The position numbers and the translations under genes are program-made. From positions 8,257,096 through 8,321,095 of the forward strand of contig CM034100.1 of the NCBI GenBank assembly GCA_019914945.1: DNA of 64,000 nt, in the 5' to 3' direction. Source of the stretch: Typha latifolia. Taxonomy: Eukaryota > Streptophyta > Magnoliopsida > Poales > Typhaceae. This document shows positions 1 through 10,088 of this stretch, one piece after another (the first letter of the stretch is position 1; the number at the start of each line of letters is the position of its first letter). The notes below the pieces were generated by a model. It searched no databases, was not told the DNA's origin, and worked only from the letters and a program-made list of their open reading frames with translations.

Positions 1-2
1 TT

Positions 3-461
3 GGTGACCTTTTGGATCAATGGAATAATTTTAAACAAGGAAATAGGCTGGTGAGCGATTATGTCTCCCAATTTGAGGAATATATGCTGAGGTGTAATGT
101 TGTGGAGGATGAGAGGATAACACTGAGTCGTTTTAGACGTGGCCTTAACGACAACATTTGAAGAGAGTTAGTTTTCCGGGAGGTTACCTCCTTGGACCAA
201 GCTTACACTCTTGCGTTGAACTACGAGATAGTTAATAGGCAACAATTGCCTAGGCGACCAATTGGGCGCACCCCTCCCAGTTACGCACCTGCTGGCGTAA
301 AAGCTCCACCACTATTGGTACCTACTAGAACTACCCAAACTGCCGCACATACCCAACCTAACAAAGGGAAAGGGCCCCTCCATGAAATTGCACCTGTTAA
401 TGACCCCCGTCGATGTTACAAATGCAGACAAGTTGGTCATGTAGCCTCAAACTGTCCTTGA
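3..461 (+). pseudogene. gag fragment with CCHC zinc knuckle (chromovirus)
   Basis: The reading frame that starts at position 3 gives a capsid-like tail (motifs such as VSQFEEYML and RFRRGLND), interrupted by a TGA at 159-161. It then runs to a CX2CX4HX4C knuckle (CYKCRQVGHVASNC) at about 414-458, with a stop directly after it. Gag packages element RNA into virus-like particles. The first stop fits a single C-to-T change in an arginine codon. The N-terminal part lies beyond the window. Confidence 0.8.
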
Positions 462-599
462 AAGGCCCTTTATCTTGGAGAACAGGACGACATTATCGGG
501 GAAAATGAGCTCAATGAATAAGTTTATGAACATGACCCTGATGATGTCCAAGATAGTGATAAAGATCGTGATTATGGAGACCATACTGTTGGTGTCATT

Positions 600-1088
600 C
601 GTTGCGCTTTAACGAAACCCCGGCAGATCGACAATTGGCGAAGGAATGCAATATTCCACACTTACATTAAATGTGGGACTAAAGATTGCAAAGTCATCAT
701 CGACAGTGGGAGTTGTATTAACTTCTCTTCTAACGTTATATCTCGCCTGGCGTTAAAGTCTACACCTCATCCAAATCCTTATAAGGTATCTTGGGTAAAT
801 GATCATTCCATTGCTATAAATGAGAGATGCCTCGTTCCTATCACTTTCCTTTCTTATAAGGAAGATGTGTGGTGTGACATTGTGCCGATGGATGTAGAGC
901 ATATCATTTTAGGCCGCCCTTGGTTATTTGATCATGATGTAACTATTTTTGAGCGTTTCAACTCGTGCTCTTTCAATTTTGAAGGTAAAATGATTAAGAT
1001 AAATCCTATGCGCCCTAAAATAATTAATAAAGATAATAAAAAAAATGCTCCAAGTAAAAAGGGTTTGCACATAATAAATTCTAAATAA
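600..1088 (+). pseudogene. Retropepsin-like aspartic protease region
   Basis: Translation between about 600 and 1080 shows the retropepsin pattern of plant gypsy elements: an active-site-like stretch VIIDSGSCINFSS, then the downstream IILGRPWLFDHDV motif (ORF at 867-1088). In an active enzyme the aspartate of the DSG triad cleaves the Gag-Pol polyprotein. The segment between gag and protease (462-600) carries further stops. Assignment rests on motif order and position between gag and RT. Confidence 0.75.
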
Positions 1089-1090
1089 TT

Positions 1091-2540
1091 TTGAAAAGGA
1101 AGCAAACCAAGGCTCTATTGTGTTTGCCTTGGTGGCTCGTGAAGTTGGGAGCACTACCCTCCCCTCCATCATCCGACGAATCTGCTCCTATACTAAATGA
1201 GTTTCAAGATGTGTTTTCGGATGATCTGCCGGACCAATTGTCTTCTTTACGCGATATCCAACATGCAATTGACTTTGTCCCTGAAGCGTCTCTCCCAAAC
1301 TTGCCACACTATCGAATGAACCCTAAAGAACATGCTAAACTGCAACATCAGGTAAATAAACTTCTTATGAAGGGTTTCATCCGCGAGAGCCTAAGTCCTT
1401 GTGATGTGTCTGCCTTGCTCACGCCAAAGAAGGGTGGGTCTTGGCGTATGTGTGTCGATAGTCAAACTATCAATAGAATAACAGTCAAATATCGTTTTCG
1501 CATTCCACGACTTGATGACATGCTTGATATGATGGCAGGAGCTTTAATTTTCTCTAAGATCGATCTTAAAAGTGGTTATCACCAAATCCGAATTCGCCCA
1601 GGCGATGAATGGAAAACTGCTTTTAAGATGAAAGACGGGTTGTATGAATGGTTAGTAATGTCTTTCGGTTTATCAAATGCCCCAAGCACTTTCATGCGTG
1701 TTATGACACTAAGTGCTTCGCCCATTCATGTGCAAATTTCTTGTGGTGTATTTTGATGACATTTTGATTTATAGTCGATCAAAAGAGCATCATTTGGACC
1801 ATTTTCGTCAAGTCTGTTTAGCGTTTCGTGCTGCTCAACTCTGTGGCAATAGGAAGAAGTGTTCTTTTCTTGTCGATCAAGTCATCTTCTTAGGATTTGT
1901 GGTTACCTCAGAAGGAGTCCACGCTGACCCTGAGAAGGTCAAGGCAATTGTTGATTGGCCGGAACCACGAAATATTCATAATGTGCATAGCTTTCATGGC
2001 CTTGCTACTTTTTATCGCCGCTTCATTCGAGGGTTTAGTACTATCACGTCGCCGATCACTACTTGCTTGAAGAAAGGAGATTTTCATTGGAGTAAGGCAG
2101 CAAATAAGGCTTTTGAAGAGATTAAAAAAAATGACAATAGCGCCTGTAATGCGTCTTCCTGACTTTTCTAAAGCTTTCGAGGTGGAATTTGATGCCTCAG
2201 GCATCGGGATCGACGGTGTCCTTAGCCAGGAACGCCATCCTGTTGCCTATTTCAACGAAAAACTAAATGAAGCTAAGCAAAAGTACTTCACTTACGATAA
2301 GGAATTTTATGCGGTTATTCAAGCTTTACGCTATTGGCACCATTATTTACTTCCGCATGAATTCGTACTTTATTCCGACCACGAAGCTCTTTGATTCCTA
2401 AATTCTCAGAAGAAACTAAATTCGAGACATGCTCGTTGGATCGAGATCTTACAGGAGTATACCTTTGTACTCAAACATAGAGCTGGGGTTGAGAATAAGG
2501 CGGCTGATATGCTTAGCCGAATGGTTAACCTTCTGTCTGC
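1091..2540 (+). pseudogene. Reverse transcriptase and RNase H (chromovirus pol)
   Basis: Frame 1091-1756 carries RT fingers and palm ([46 protein letters not shown]). A frameshift near 1705-1715 moves the catalytic block [10 protein letters not shown] into the next ORF (1713-2162). RNase H follows in a third frame (about 2113-2394; [21 protein letters not shown]), broken by a TGA near 2394, with the tether GVENKAADMLSR near 2487-2520. These enzymes would copy element RNA into cDNA. The frameshift and stops make this copy inactive. Confidence 0.9.
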
Positions 2541-3640
2541 CATTAGCATCAAAGTCACTAGGTTTGACAAAATGAATGAAGATTATACAACTTGTCCGGA
2601 CTTTGGCGAAATCGTTCTCACTTTGCTGACTGATCCGAACTTAGATTTGGACAGTTATTCCCTCCAAGACGGTTACCTGTTTAAGGCTAACAAACTTTGT
2701 GTTCCCCGTACGTCCGTGCATGACTTCCTTATTTGGGAGATCCATGCCGGTGGCCTATCGGATCATTTTGGACGTGATAAGACCATTGAGGAAGTGGAGC
2801 GCCAATTCTACTAGCCAAGTCTCAAACGTGACGTCACAAAATTAGTTGGTCAATGTAGGACTTATTAGTTAGCAAAACATAGAAAATAAAACACTGGACT
2901 TTACACTCTGTTACCTGTGCCTGATCACCCGTGGTAGGACGTTAGTATGGATTTTGTCCTGGGCTTGCCTCGCACATTTAAAAAACATGATTCAATCCTC
3001 GTGGTTGTGGATCGCTTCTCTAAGATGGCCCATTTTATTCCTTGTGCTAAGACCTCTGATGCATCACAAGTGGCCAAATTGTACTTTGCCCATATCGTCA
3101 AGTTATAGTCTTCCAAAAACTATTGTTTCCGACCGAGTTGTTCGCTTTATGAGCTATTTTTGGAAAACCTTATGGCACATGGTTGGCACAAAATTAAAAT
3201 TTTCTACTGTCTATCATCTTCAAACCGATGGTCAAACTGAGGTTGTTAATCGTAGTCTTGAAAATCTTTTGCGCTGTCTCGTGGGTAATCATAACAAAAA
3301 CTAGGATGACATTCTTCCTATAGCCCAATTTGCATATAATAACTCCATTAATAGGTCTATTGGCATGAGTCCATTTGAAGTTGTTCATGGTTTTAAAACA
3401 CGCAAACCTCTAGATCTGTTGCCTATGTCATCTCATTCTAGAGTCTCTGAGTTTGCCGAAACATTTGTACATCATGTTCATTCTTTGCATCAAGAGATCA
3501 CTAAGCGAATTGAGGCGAGTAATCACTATTATAAAATATGTGCCGACTTGCATAAACGTGTCAAGGAGTTCGATGTTGGAGATCATGTTATGATTCGTCT
3601 CAGACCCGTAGTGCAGGACCTTTCCAAGTTCTGAAACGTG
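2500..3640 (+). pseudogene. Integrase region (chromovirus pol)
   Basis: After the RNase H tether there is an HHCC-like segment (HAGGLSDHFGRDKT, about 2727-2780). The integrase core follows: a first acidic block with [13 protein letters not shown] spread over frames near 2945-3060, a second Asp block IVSDRVVRF (about 3120) and a Glu block NRSLENLL (about 3250). A C-terminal part with SPFEVVHGFKTRKPLDLLP (3365-3634) ends where the frame shifts near 3610. Stops at 2812-2814 and 3302-3304 and several frameshifts interrupt it. Confidence 0.85.
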
Positions 3641-3849
3641 TTGGTGCTAATGCTTATGTCATTGATATTCTCTCTAATTATGGCATTAGTTGTACTTTTA
3701 ATATTGAGGGTCTAGTGGCCTACCATCCACCTATGCACATCCCTATCGAACCTTATGCTATATCTACTACCCTTCCAGACATCCTTGCTGTGCCACCTAC
3801 CACTTTTCTTTTCCCATCCATATCATAAGAAAAGATAAACGATATTTTA

Positions 3850-4030
3850 GATGATCAAATAACATCTACTACAGAAGGAGGGGTTCATCGTTTTCTCGTT
3901 CGATGGCACGGGCGACCAGAGTCTGATTGTACGTGGATCACTCGCGAGGAGTTACAATAGCTTGACCCTGACATTTTGGAGTACTATCAGAGCCACTCGA
4001 CTGGGTCAAGTTTCTTCCACCCCGGGAGAG
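3850..4030 (+). pseudogene. Chromodomain at the chromovirus integrase C-terminus
   Basis: The frame around 3879-3960 reads VHRFLVRWHGRPESDCTWI, the aromatic-rich pattern of a chromodomain of the group found on plant chromovirus integrases. Known role in the family: it biases integration towards particular chromatin. A TAG at about 3958 interrupts the frame, and the C-terminal tail continues to about 4030. The residues directly before it (about 3640-3830) look like the integrase-to-chromodomain linker. Confidence 0.75.
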
Positions 4031-4050
4031 TTGGTAGGGATACCACTTTT

Positions 4051-4280
4051 TGTCACGTTTATTCTCGTAAGCACAAAAGGGATGCACCTATAACCCTTTG
4101 GCTTAACGAGGGTTGTGACTAGTCACACCTTCTAGGATTATTTTCGTTTTTTGTCTTTTATTTTATTTTGCCTATATAAAGGCTTGTAATCATCTTTTAT
4201 GGGTTAATAAATATTTTGAGAGCTTTTGCCTATTGAGTGTTTGTTAGTGGATTCCGACACCCCGATTGGTGGATTCCACA
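4051..4280 (+). repeat. Probable 3' LTR remnant of the chromovirus
   Basis: A TG-starting, CA-ending block downstream of the chromodomain contains TATATAAAGG (about 4174) and AATAAATA (about 4206), which suit an LTR promoter and R region. No second copy is in the window and no clear polypurine tract sits at 4050, so both ends are tentative. Confidence 0.35.
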
Positions 4281-6262
4281 GGTTTGATTATTTCTCCTTA
4301 CTTTTTTTTCTCAACTCTACAATCAAGACGTTGTTCTACATCAGATACCCTACAAGTTACAACAAAATGTATCAGAACTCTATTAGTACATTTTCACAAC
4401 CTTCAAATAGAATGCAGCTTCTAATAAGTATATTAATACATCTTCACAACCTTGCAAAACCCTAAATGCTTCATTTCAACCATTATGACCTCAACATAAT
4501 GTTCAAGTTTCACGGACAGCCATATAATCTATAGCTAACCGAAGTAAACTAGTTTTTAAATCTAAAGTGATTCTCAACAAGTATATGACTACAATCAATC
4601 CAAATACATATCAACTATTTTTTGACCCTAAACAGACCTAGATAACAACTACTTCGATACAATGAATCAAATATAAACTACACTCAAATTATACAAATAT
4701 TCCAACCTACAACAGATCAATGAATCTTCTAAACTCCACGTAAGGACTTTAATGATCCAAGAAATATCATTCGAGTCAACATTTCCTTCTACTCAAATTG
4801 CTCTTGCAGCAGAAAACATAGACGGTGAAATTCATCAAGATCAAGACATGTTTCTGTCAGTACTTCCAGTTTTGCGTAAGAGTATAAAAATATTGGACCA
4901 CCATAGATGGTAGAGACTGATTGCAAGACAGTAGAAAAGTAATAATTCAAAGTTCAACAAAGAAGAAAGGATCACAAGGAGGAAAAACAATCCAAGAATC
5001 ATATACAGAATTGTACATTTAATAGCATTTCATTCACTTGCAAGAGGTTTTAATAAGTGGTATTTCAAATGTATTCCCAGATACATAGTAGTCATATTTC
5101 TTGCTTTTCTAAAGACCGAACCAGGTAAAATAAAGGGACCATGATATTACTTTGGTATGTCTATTGACAGTTTTACTAGCTAGAACCATTTTAAAATATG
5201 AGTTACAAAGTCTAATTTTTAAAAGTATATCAAATACAAATTTTTAATTGGAAACATAATTGTAGATAGAATATCTTATTTGCATTTTGAAGACTCAACC
5301 GATCAATTAATAACCATGAGAAAAAGAAAAGATTTCTTACTCTGTTTTCATTTTAAAAGACAAATAGTTAACGAACTAAAATATCTGATCCTTTACCTCT
5401 AAAGAATTATGTTTGTGCTCTAATAGAATAAGTTGATTTTCTATTTAGATTAACAGATTTCAATCCTAAGGAAATGATGTGATGGAAACAGGAGTAATTG
5501 CTACAACAGAAATTTAGTCAAACATAAGAAAGAAATAACAGGAACGATATCCGGTTAAGGTGGCCTTACATCACGATTGATTTGATCTGTTAGTGAGTAC
5601 AAGATAAATAACTCGCTTCAGGTTTAATGAGAATCTACAACATCAACAGATACTCAAACAAATCAACTATCGAAAACCTGAAACCACATTGTTCACCATG
5701 CCAAAGAACAATAGTTGCATGGCGCATCCAAATATTGGTTGATTCTTCCTGAACCTATTGCCCTCCCATCATTTACCGCATCCTCTTCCCAACTTATACA
5801 TATGACTCTCATCATATTCTTCCTTGTCAAATACATTTCCATTACCCTCATGCCCCAGCCACTAGCTTCAACCTCCTAATACACAATAGATGGGGAGAGC
5901 CAATAAGGCAGTAGCTTTGAAAATCCGATAACAGCATGTTGGTCGTTTCTTCTACAACCTTAAATTAGAAACAAGCTTTCATCCTAAGTTATTCCACAGA
6001 GTCTAGGGTTTCAAGATATCATTACTATCATAAGCAGAATGAAGTTTGGCATTAACTAAGATGTCTCAATACAAGGAGAATAGCAGAAAAGAGGTTGAGC
6101 TTTAAAATTAATTATAAAAACTAAAATTTTTGAAACAACAAAATTTAGGAAAAGAGAATTTTAGAGGGGCACACATAACAAAATGATCTGACTTTATATC
6201 AAGAACAGGTCAAGGAACAAGTACCTGGAAAATCCCAACAATGAGTACCATGTCTAACTTTA
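4281..6262. other. AT-rich interval without a recognisable gene
   Basis: No coding motif, long ORF or RNA gene was recognised. The sequence is AT-rich, unique-looking and not obviously repetitive. Its right part lies just 3' of the L1-domain gene and may include that gene's 3' UTR. A minus-strand 3'-UTR intron cannot be excluded or shown. Confidence 0.5.
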
Positions 6263-7165
6263 CTACTTTAACTCTCCTCTAGATCTAGATTTCTTCATTA
6301 TACTCTTTCTCTTCTTTGACACGTTCTCCTTCTTCTCTGACATTTCCCTCGACCTCTTTACTTTACCCACTTCTTCTGCGTCGGCTTGTTGCTGCTCTTC
6401 TCCAAATTCGTCCACATTATCTTCTTCCTCGAGATCCAATCCAGACACAGCCTGGTAAATAGGCAACGCCAACGATTCAGTCGCCTTGATATGCAACGAC
6501 CTCACATTAGCCCACTTCCTGGGCACGTGACCGGCAGCCCCGTCGATCGCCTTGATCACGTTCTCAATAATTTTATCCCTACCCTGCGACGCTCGCGCTA
6601 TCCTGATCCCGGTACATGTTCCGGCGCGGAACTGTAGAATTGTCGAACCGCACACCTCCAGGAGCTGCTCCGCCCACGACTGCCGCGAGAAGTTGATCGG
6701 CACGGCAGCGTTCTTCTTCTTGAAAAAGCTCTTGCCGAGGAGGCCGGGTAGGAGGGGGACGATGCGGCGGTCGGCGAGGAAGAGGTCGTATTCGTCAGGG
6801 AGAGCGCGGCGGGCGTCGACGGAGTTGTAGACGGAGCGTAGGTCGGAGAGGGAGAGGATTTGCGCGACGGGGAGGGAGAGGTCGCGGACGGCGTCGCGGG
6901 CGGCGGGAGGAGAGAGGTGGGAATTGGGGCGGTCATCGACGAGAAGGCACGTAGAGGAGGAGAGGAAGGAGTGGGGAATGGGGAGGCGAACGGGAGAGAA
7001 GCGGCCCTTGTGGGGGATCTTTTTAAGGGTTAGGATAAGGTAGAGGAAGTCATCATGCTGGTGGCGGCGGTGGTGATGGATCCACTTGAGGAGTGCGGCC
7101 ACGGCTCTCTCTACTGCAGCGCGCTGGACCCTGGAATTGGCTTTCGGTTGGTGAGTGGAAGACAT
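6263..7165 (-). CDS. Ribosomal L1 domain-containing protein 1-like (RSL1D1/UTP30 family), single exon
   Basis: Predicted 300-residue protein with a true ATG at 7163-7165. The N-terminus (about residues 15-55) has the plant signature ALLKWIHHH...FLYLILTLKKIP. It is followed by the L1 fold: SSTCLLVDDRP (about 70-80), YDLFLADRRIVPLLPGLLGKSFF (about 125-147), a segment with GTCTGIRI (about 180), and RKWANVRSLHIKATESLALPIYQ (about 217-240). A Glu/Asp-rich stretch and a Lys/Arg-rich tail close the protein, typical of nucleolar ribosome-biogenesis proteins. The family binds pre-60S or SSU-processome rRNA. The 5' half is strongly GC-rich, unlike the AT-rich surroundings. The ORF has no internal stop or frameshift. 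The gene symbol is not certain, so none is given. Confidence 0.88.
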   Translation of the reverse strand: MSSTHQPKANSRVQRAAVERAVAALLKWIHHHRRHQHDDFLYLILTLKKIPHKGRFSPVRLPIPHSFLSSSTCLLVDDRPNSHLSPPAARDAVRDLSLPVAQILSLSDLRSVYNSVDARRALPDEYDLFLADRRIVPLLPGLLGKSFFKKKNAAVPINFSRQSWAEQLLEVCGSTILQFRAGTCTGIRIARASQGRDKIIENVIKAIDGAAGHVPRKWANVRSLHIKATESLALPIYQAVSGLDLEEEDNVDEFGEEQQQADAEEVGKVKRSREMSEKKENVSKKRKSIMKKSRSRGELK

Positions 7166-7166
7166 T

Positions 7167-7170
<4 letters not shown>

Positions 7171-7199
<29 letters not shown>
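7171..7199. repeat. (GA)n microsatellite in the 5' leader of the L1-domain gene
   Basis: An uninterrupted GA run lies 6 bp upstream of the start codon, so it reads (CT)n in the transcript sense. CT-rich leaders just before start codons are common in plant genes. It is also the source of a spurious Arg-Glu ORF on the plus strand. Confidence 0.9.
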
Positions 7200-7201
<2 letters not shown>

Positions 7202-7335
7202 AGAGGCCTTTAGGATGAAATCGACCGGAAAAGGCGTGTTTCAAATTGAGGGGGATGCAGTGAACTCTGAAATAAGCGGAATTCCATTCATATCGTCTCT
7301 ATATCTAGGGTTTAACGGATTCCATCGTTCCAACT

Positions 7336-7515
7336 AGGGCTGTCAAAAAAACAAAAAACAAAAAACAAAAAACAAAAAACAAAAAACAAAAAAAGACGAG
7401 CTCGTGAGGCTCGAGCGAAGCTTTAAACGAGCCGGGCCAAGCAGGGTTGATACTTTAGGCTTAAAAATATAATCGAGCTGACCCCAGCAACATTGGCTCG
7501 CTCGAGCTCACCTCG

Positions 7516-7563
<48 letters not shown>
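7336..7563. repeat. Short hAT-like remnant with (A6C)n and (TA)n tracts
   Basis: The block opens with GGGCTGTCAAA, then a run of six AAAAAAC-type units (about 7349-7391), then GAGCTCG/GGCTCG-rich sequence, and ends in a (TA)n run at 7520-7563. The GAGCTCG-rich termini and the GGGTGTCAAA-like start resemble the elements at 33161-33710 and 38675-39486. This is a short, internally deleted relative at best. Confidence 0.45.
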
Positions 7564-7566
<3 letters not shown>

Positions 7567-8606
7567 CATTGGATTTTAGATCTAATCGGATAATATGATT
7601 TGTATATTATATAAAACACTAGTCTAAAAAACCCATTACCCAAAGTCCCATAGTTTCTCCCAGCTAAAACCCTGTCTCCCAGCTCAATCTCATCGCCACC
7701 TACTACCGTTGCCGACACTGGTTTGTGCTATCCTCAGATGATGTTTATATCATTCAAATTTTTGCTTGAATTCAGTGTGCAATATTGGTTTGTGCTATCT
7801 GTAGTTGTATTAGATGTCTGATAAGTGCATATTTAGTATAACTAATGCTCTGGGATTACGAAGATTCATGAGTTGTGAGTCTATGTAGCAGTCTTCATAA
7901 AAGTTTAATGTTAGAAATCTTTTGAACAGTAAATCTTCTGCACAAGAACTGGAGCATATAAAAAGCTTTAGCTAATTCTCATGTGCCTTAGCATTAATTT
8001 CTTTTCTTAGATCAAAGCCTGCACAAATCCAAGTCGTAGCTTACTTGAATAGACTAATTTTATTTGCTTCGTGTTAATTTTATTTGTAAGATCAGTCTAT
8101 TTTATTTATATATTAATAGATAATTTTATTTGCTTTTTAGTGACCTCTAAACATATCATCTACATGCATTTAAAATTTCGTTATTTATCTCAACAATCTG
8201 TCGCGTCTCCAATTGAGTATGATAAAGATTTGAGTACTGATAATGTAGAAAGAGAAGAAATGCAGATAGAAAATGAAGTAAGAAAATGGAAAAAATTGTT
8301 TTTCTGGTCCGGAAAGTTTTTGACAAAATTGAGGTATTAAAAAATAAACAAAAAGTGACTATATATATATATGCAAGTATTATCAAAAGTTATATATATA
8401 TATATATATAGCTGCCCTGCACCACCAGCGCCATCGGCCACACTAGAATCACACCCCGCCCCCCCCAAGAAAGGGCTGAACTGACTAGAACCACTGGCAA
8501 AGCACCACCTCCCACTATGGTGGAGCTCCTCTGCCATCTATTCCAACCGCTTCCATTATTGACGCGATGCCAAAGAAGCTCCAGTGGCCGCCTCGACATT
8601 GTCTTC
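7564..8606. other. Non-coding interval, AT-rich then GC-rich
   Basis: No recognisable gene. 7564-8400 is AT-rich with short (TA)n tracts (8388-8410). 8411-8606 is GC-richer with a C-run at about 8459. It is the left part of the target site of the Sirevirus and continues, after that insertion, at 18535. Its origin is not recognised. Confidence 0.5.
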
Positions 8607-9688
8607 TAAAATAACCCCTAGACACACGTATGTATCTAAACACTAGGCAAAGATATTTTTCGTTTGCTTAAGTAAACATTAGACAAAATATTAAAAACGA
8701 AAGCAGAGATGTACGCCAAGATTTTAACGTGGAAAAACCCAAACGGGAAAAAACCACTGATCCAAACTCGGATCAAAACCAATCACTAGAATAGTAGCAG
8801 TTACAAGACTGACTCACAACACAACCTGTCGATCCAAACGACTTTATTCCTCTCAGTCTTGCTCGCTAGAACCCACGATTCACTACTTCTCGTGATTGAA
8901 GTCCAATCTCAGTAACCCTCGAGATTGATCTTTCGTCTCGATAGCCCTTAAGACGAAAGATTAAGATTTGTAGATGAGAAGAGCCTTGTGAGTTGAAGAA
9001 CCAACGTAGCCTCCAAAAAGTCTCCTTGAATAATCTTCTTCAACCCGTCAAGTTAGGGCAACACTATCCTTATATATCATCTCCAAGATATAGCCAAATC
9101 CAAGTTATATTCGTACTCATGAAAATCCAATAAATTGCAAACTTCATAGGTGCGTTCGAACGCGGCCCGTGTGCGTTCGAACGGCCTGACTTGATCTCAG
9201 GTGCGTTCGAACGGGCCCAAGTGCGTTCGAACGCAACAGCTTGAATTCTTCAGGTTGCGTTCGAACGCGTTTGTGAACGCGGCTCTCGCTGTCTGTGTGA
9301 ACACAGTGCCCGCGTTCGAACGCGTTTGTGAACGCGACTCTCGGTCTGTGTGAACGCAGTGCCCGAGTTCGAACGCGTTTGTGAACGCGGCTCTCGGTCT
9401 GTGTGAACGCAGTGCTCGCGTTCGAACGCGTTTGTGAACGCGGCTCTTGATCTGTGTGAACGCAGTGCTCGCGTTCGAACACGTTTGTGAACGCGGCTCT
9501 CTGTCTGTGTGAACGCAAATTTCGCGTTCGAACGCGTTTGTGAACGCGGTGTGAACGCGACGGCTTTTCTCCAATGATCTTGCAATTCTTCACACTAGAG
9601 ATATTCTAGACTTGAGTAAAGCTTATATACATGTAAAAATACACTTATAATATTTTGAACACAATTGCCAACAATTAAAAACCTAACA
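8607..9688 (-). repeat. Sirevirus 3' LTR (left copy)
   Basis: On the minus strand it starts TGTTAGG and should end TTTCA. The terminal G is mutated here, so the plus strand begins TAAAATAA, against TGAAATAA in the right copy. It contains a tandem array of 53-bp units (about 9250-9560), two further palindrome pairs (about 9149-9235), and a TATA-like ATATATAAGG (about 9069-9080) downstream of the array in element orientation. Length 1082 bp. Confidence 0.95.
9250..9560. repeat. 53-bp tandem array of GTTCGAAC palindromes (left LTR)
   Basis: The core GTTCGAAC recurs at 9259, 9314, 9367, 9420, 9473 and 9526. The period is exactly 53 bp except for the first interval (55, a 2-bp insertion). Each unit carries GCGTTCGAACGCG, then TTTGTGAACGCGGCTCTC, then CTGTGTGAACGCAGTG. 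Because 53 is not a multiple of three, the same peptide repeat rotates through all three frames and produces misleading overlapping ORFs. Confidence 0.95.
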
Positions 9689-10088
9689 ATCTCCCCCTTT
9701 GGCAATTTGTGACAAAACAACTAGGTTACAAGATATTACAAAGACTTCAAACTCAGCAACCAACAAGTCTAGAGTATTTTGCATATCAATCCCTGCAAAG
9801 AAACATATACCAATCCAAGATCAAGTGAAAATAACTTGAAATAAAAAAAATCAAAACACAAGTTATCACAAGAGCAAAAATTTAAACAGACAAAGATTAA
9901 ACACACGTTATCACAATTACTTCAAGTTAAGTTCAAATGCCAATGACACTAAGACAAAGCAAGGTTTCAACATTAAGAAAACTCCACTAAACTCCCCCTA
10001 TGCCCATACTCCCCCTACACACCTAGACACCTAAACACTAAGACACTATCTAAGACACTCTCCCCCTTTTTGGCACAAATGCCAAAGA
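9689..10088 (-). promoter_or_regulatory. Multiple polypurine tract region of the Sirevirus
   Basis: The primary PPT (minus strand AAAGGGGGAG) is at 9691-9700, two bases from the 3' LTR. Further GGGGGAG copies lie at about 9991-10000, 10008-10018 and 10059-10071, and one inside the ORF3 end at about 10244-10252. PPTs prime plus-strand DNA synthesis, and repeated PPTs are a known Sirevirus feature. No coding capacity was seen here. Confidence 0.8.

Larger units (their letters stand above)
1..4280 (+). mobile_element. Degenerate Ty3/gypsy chromovirus, 5'-truncated by the window edge
   Basis: Seen: gag with a CCHC knuckle, protease, reverse transcriptase, RNase H, integrase and chromodomain follow each other on the plus strand in the order of Ty3/gypsy. 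The chromodomain after the integrase marks a chromovirus. Many in-frame stops and at least one frameshift show that the copy is dead. A terminal non-coding block with a TATATAAA box (about 4174) and an AATAAATA signal (about 4206) probably belongs to the 3' LTR. The 5' LTR lies outside the window, so age cannot be judged. Confidence 0.9.

Noticed and set aside
6386..6936. Additional ORFs over the L1-domain gene
   Set aside because: Shadows in other frames of the GC-rich coding sequence; no family motif.
9250..9560. CRISPR-like regularly spaced palindromes
   Set aside because: The spacers are identical between units, the repeat lies in LTRs of a plant retrotransposon, and no cas genes exist. 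It is a tandem repeat.
9144..9593. Long minus-strand ORFs with AFTNAFER/HTDRE peptide repeats
   Set aside because: They arise from the 53-bp LTR tandem array read in three frames; the same happens at 18056-18439.
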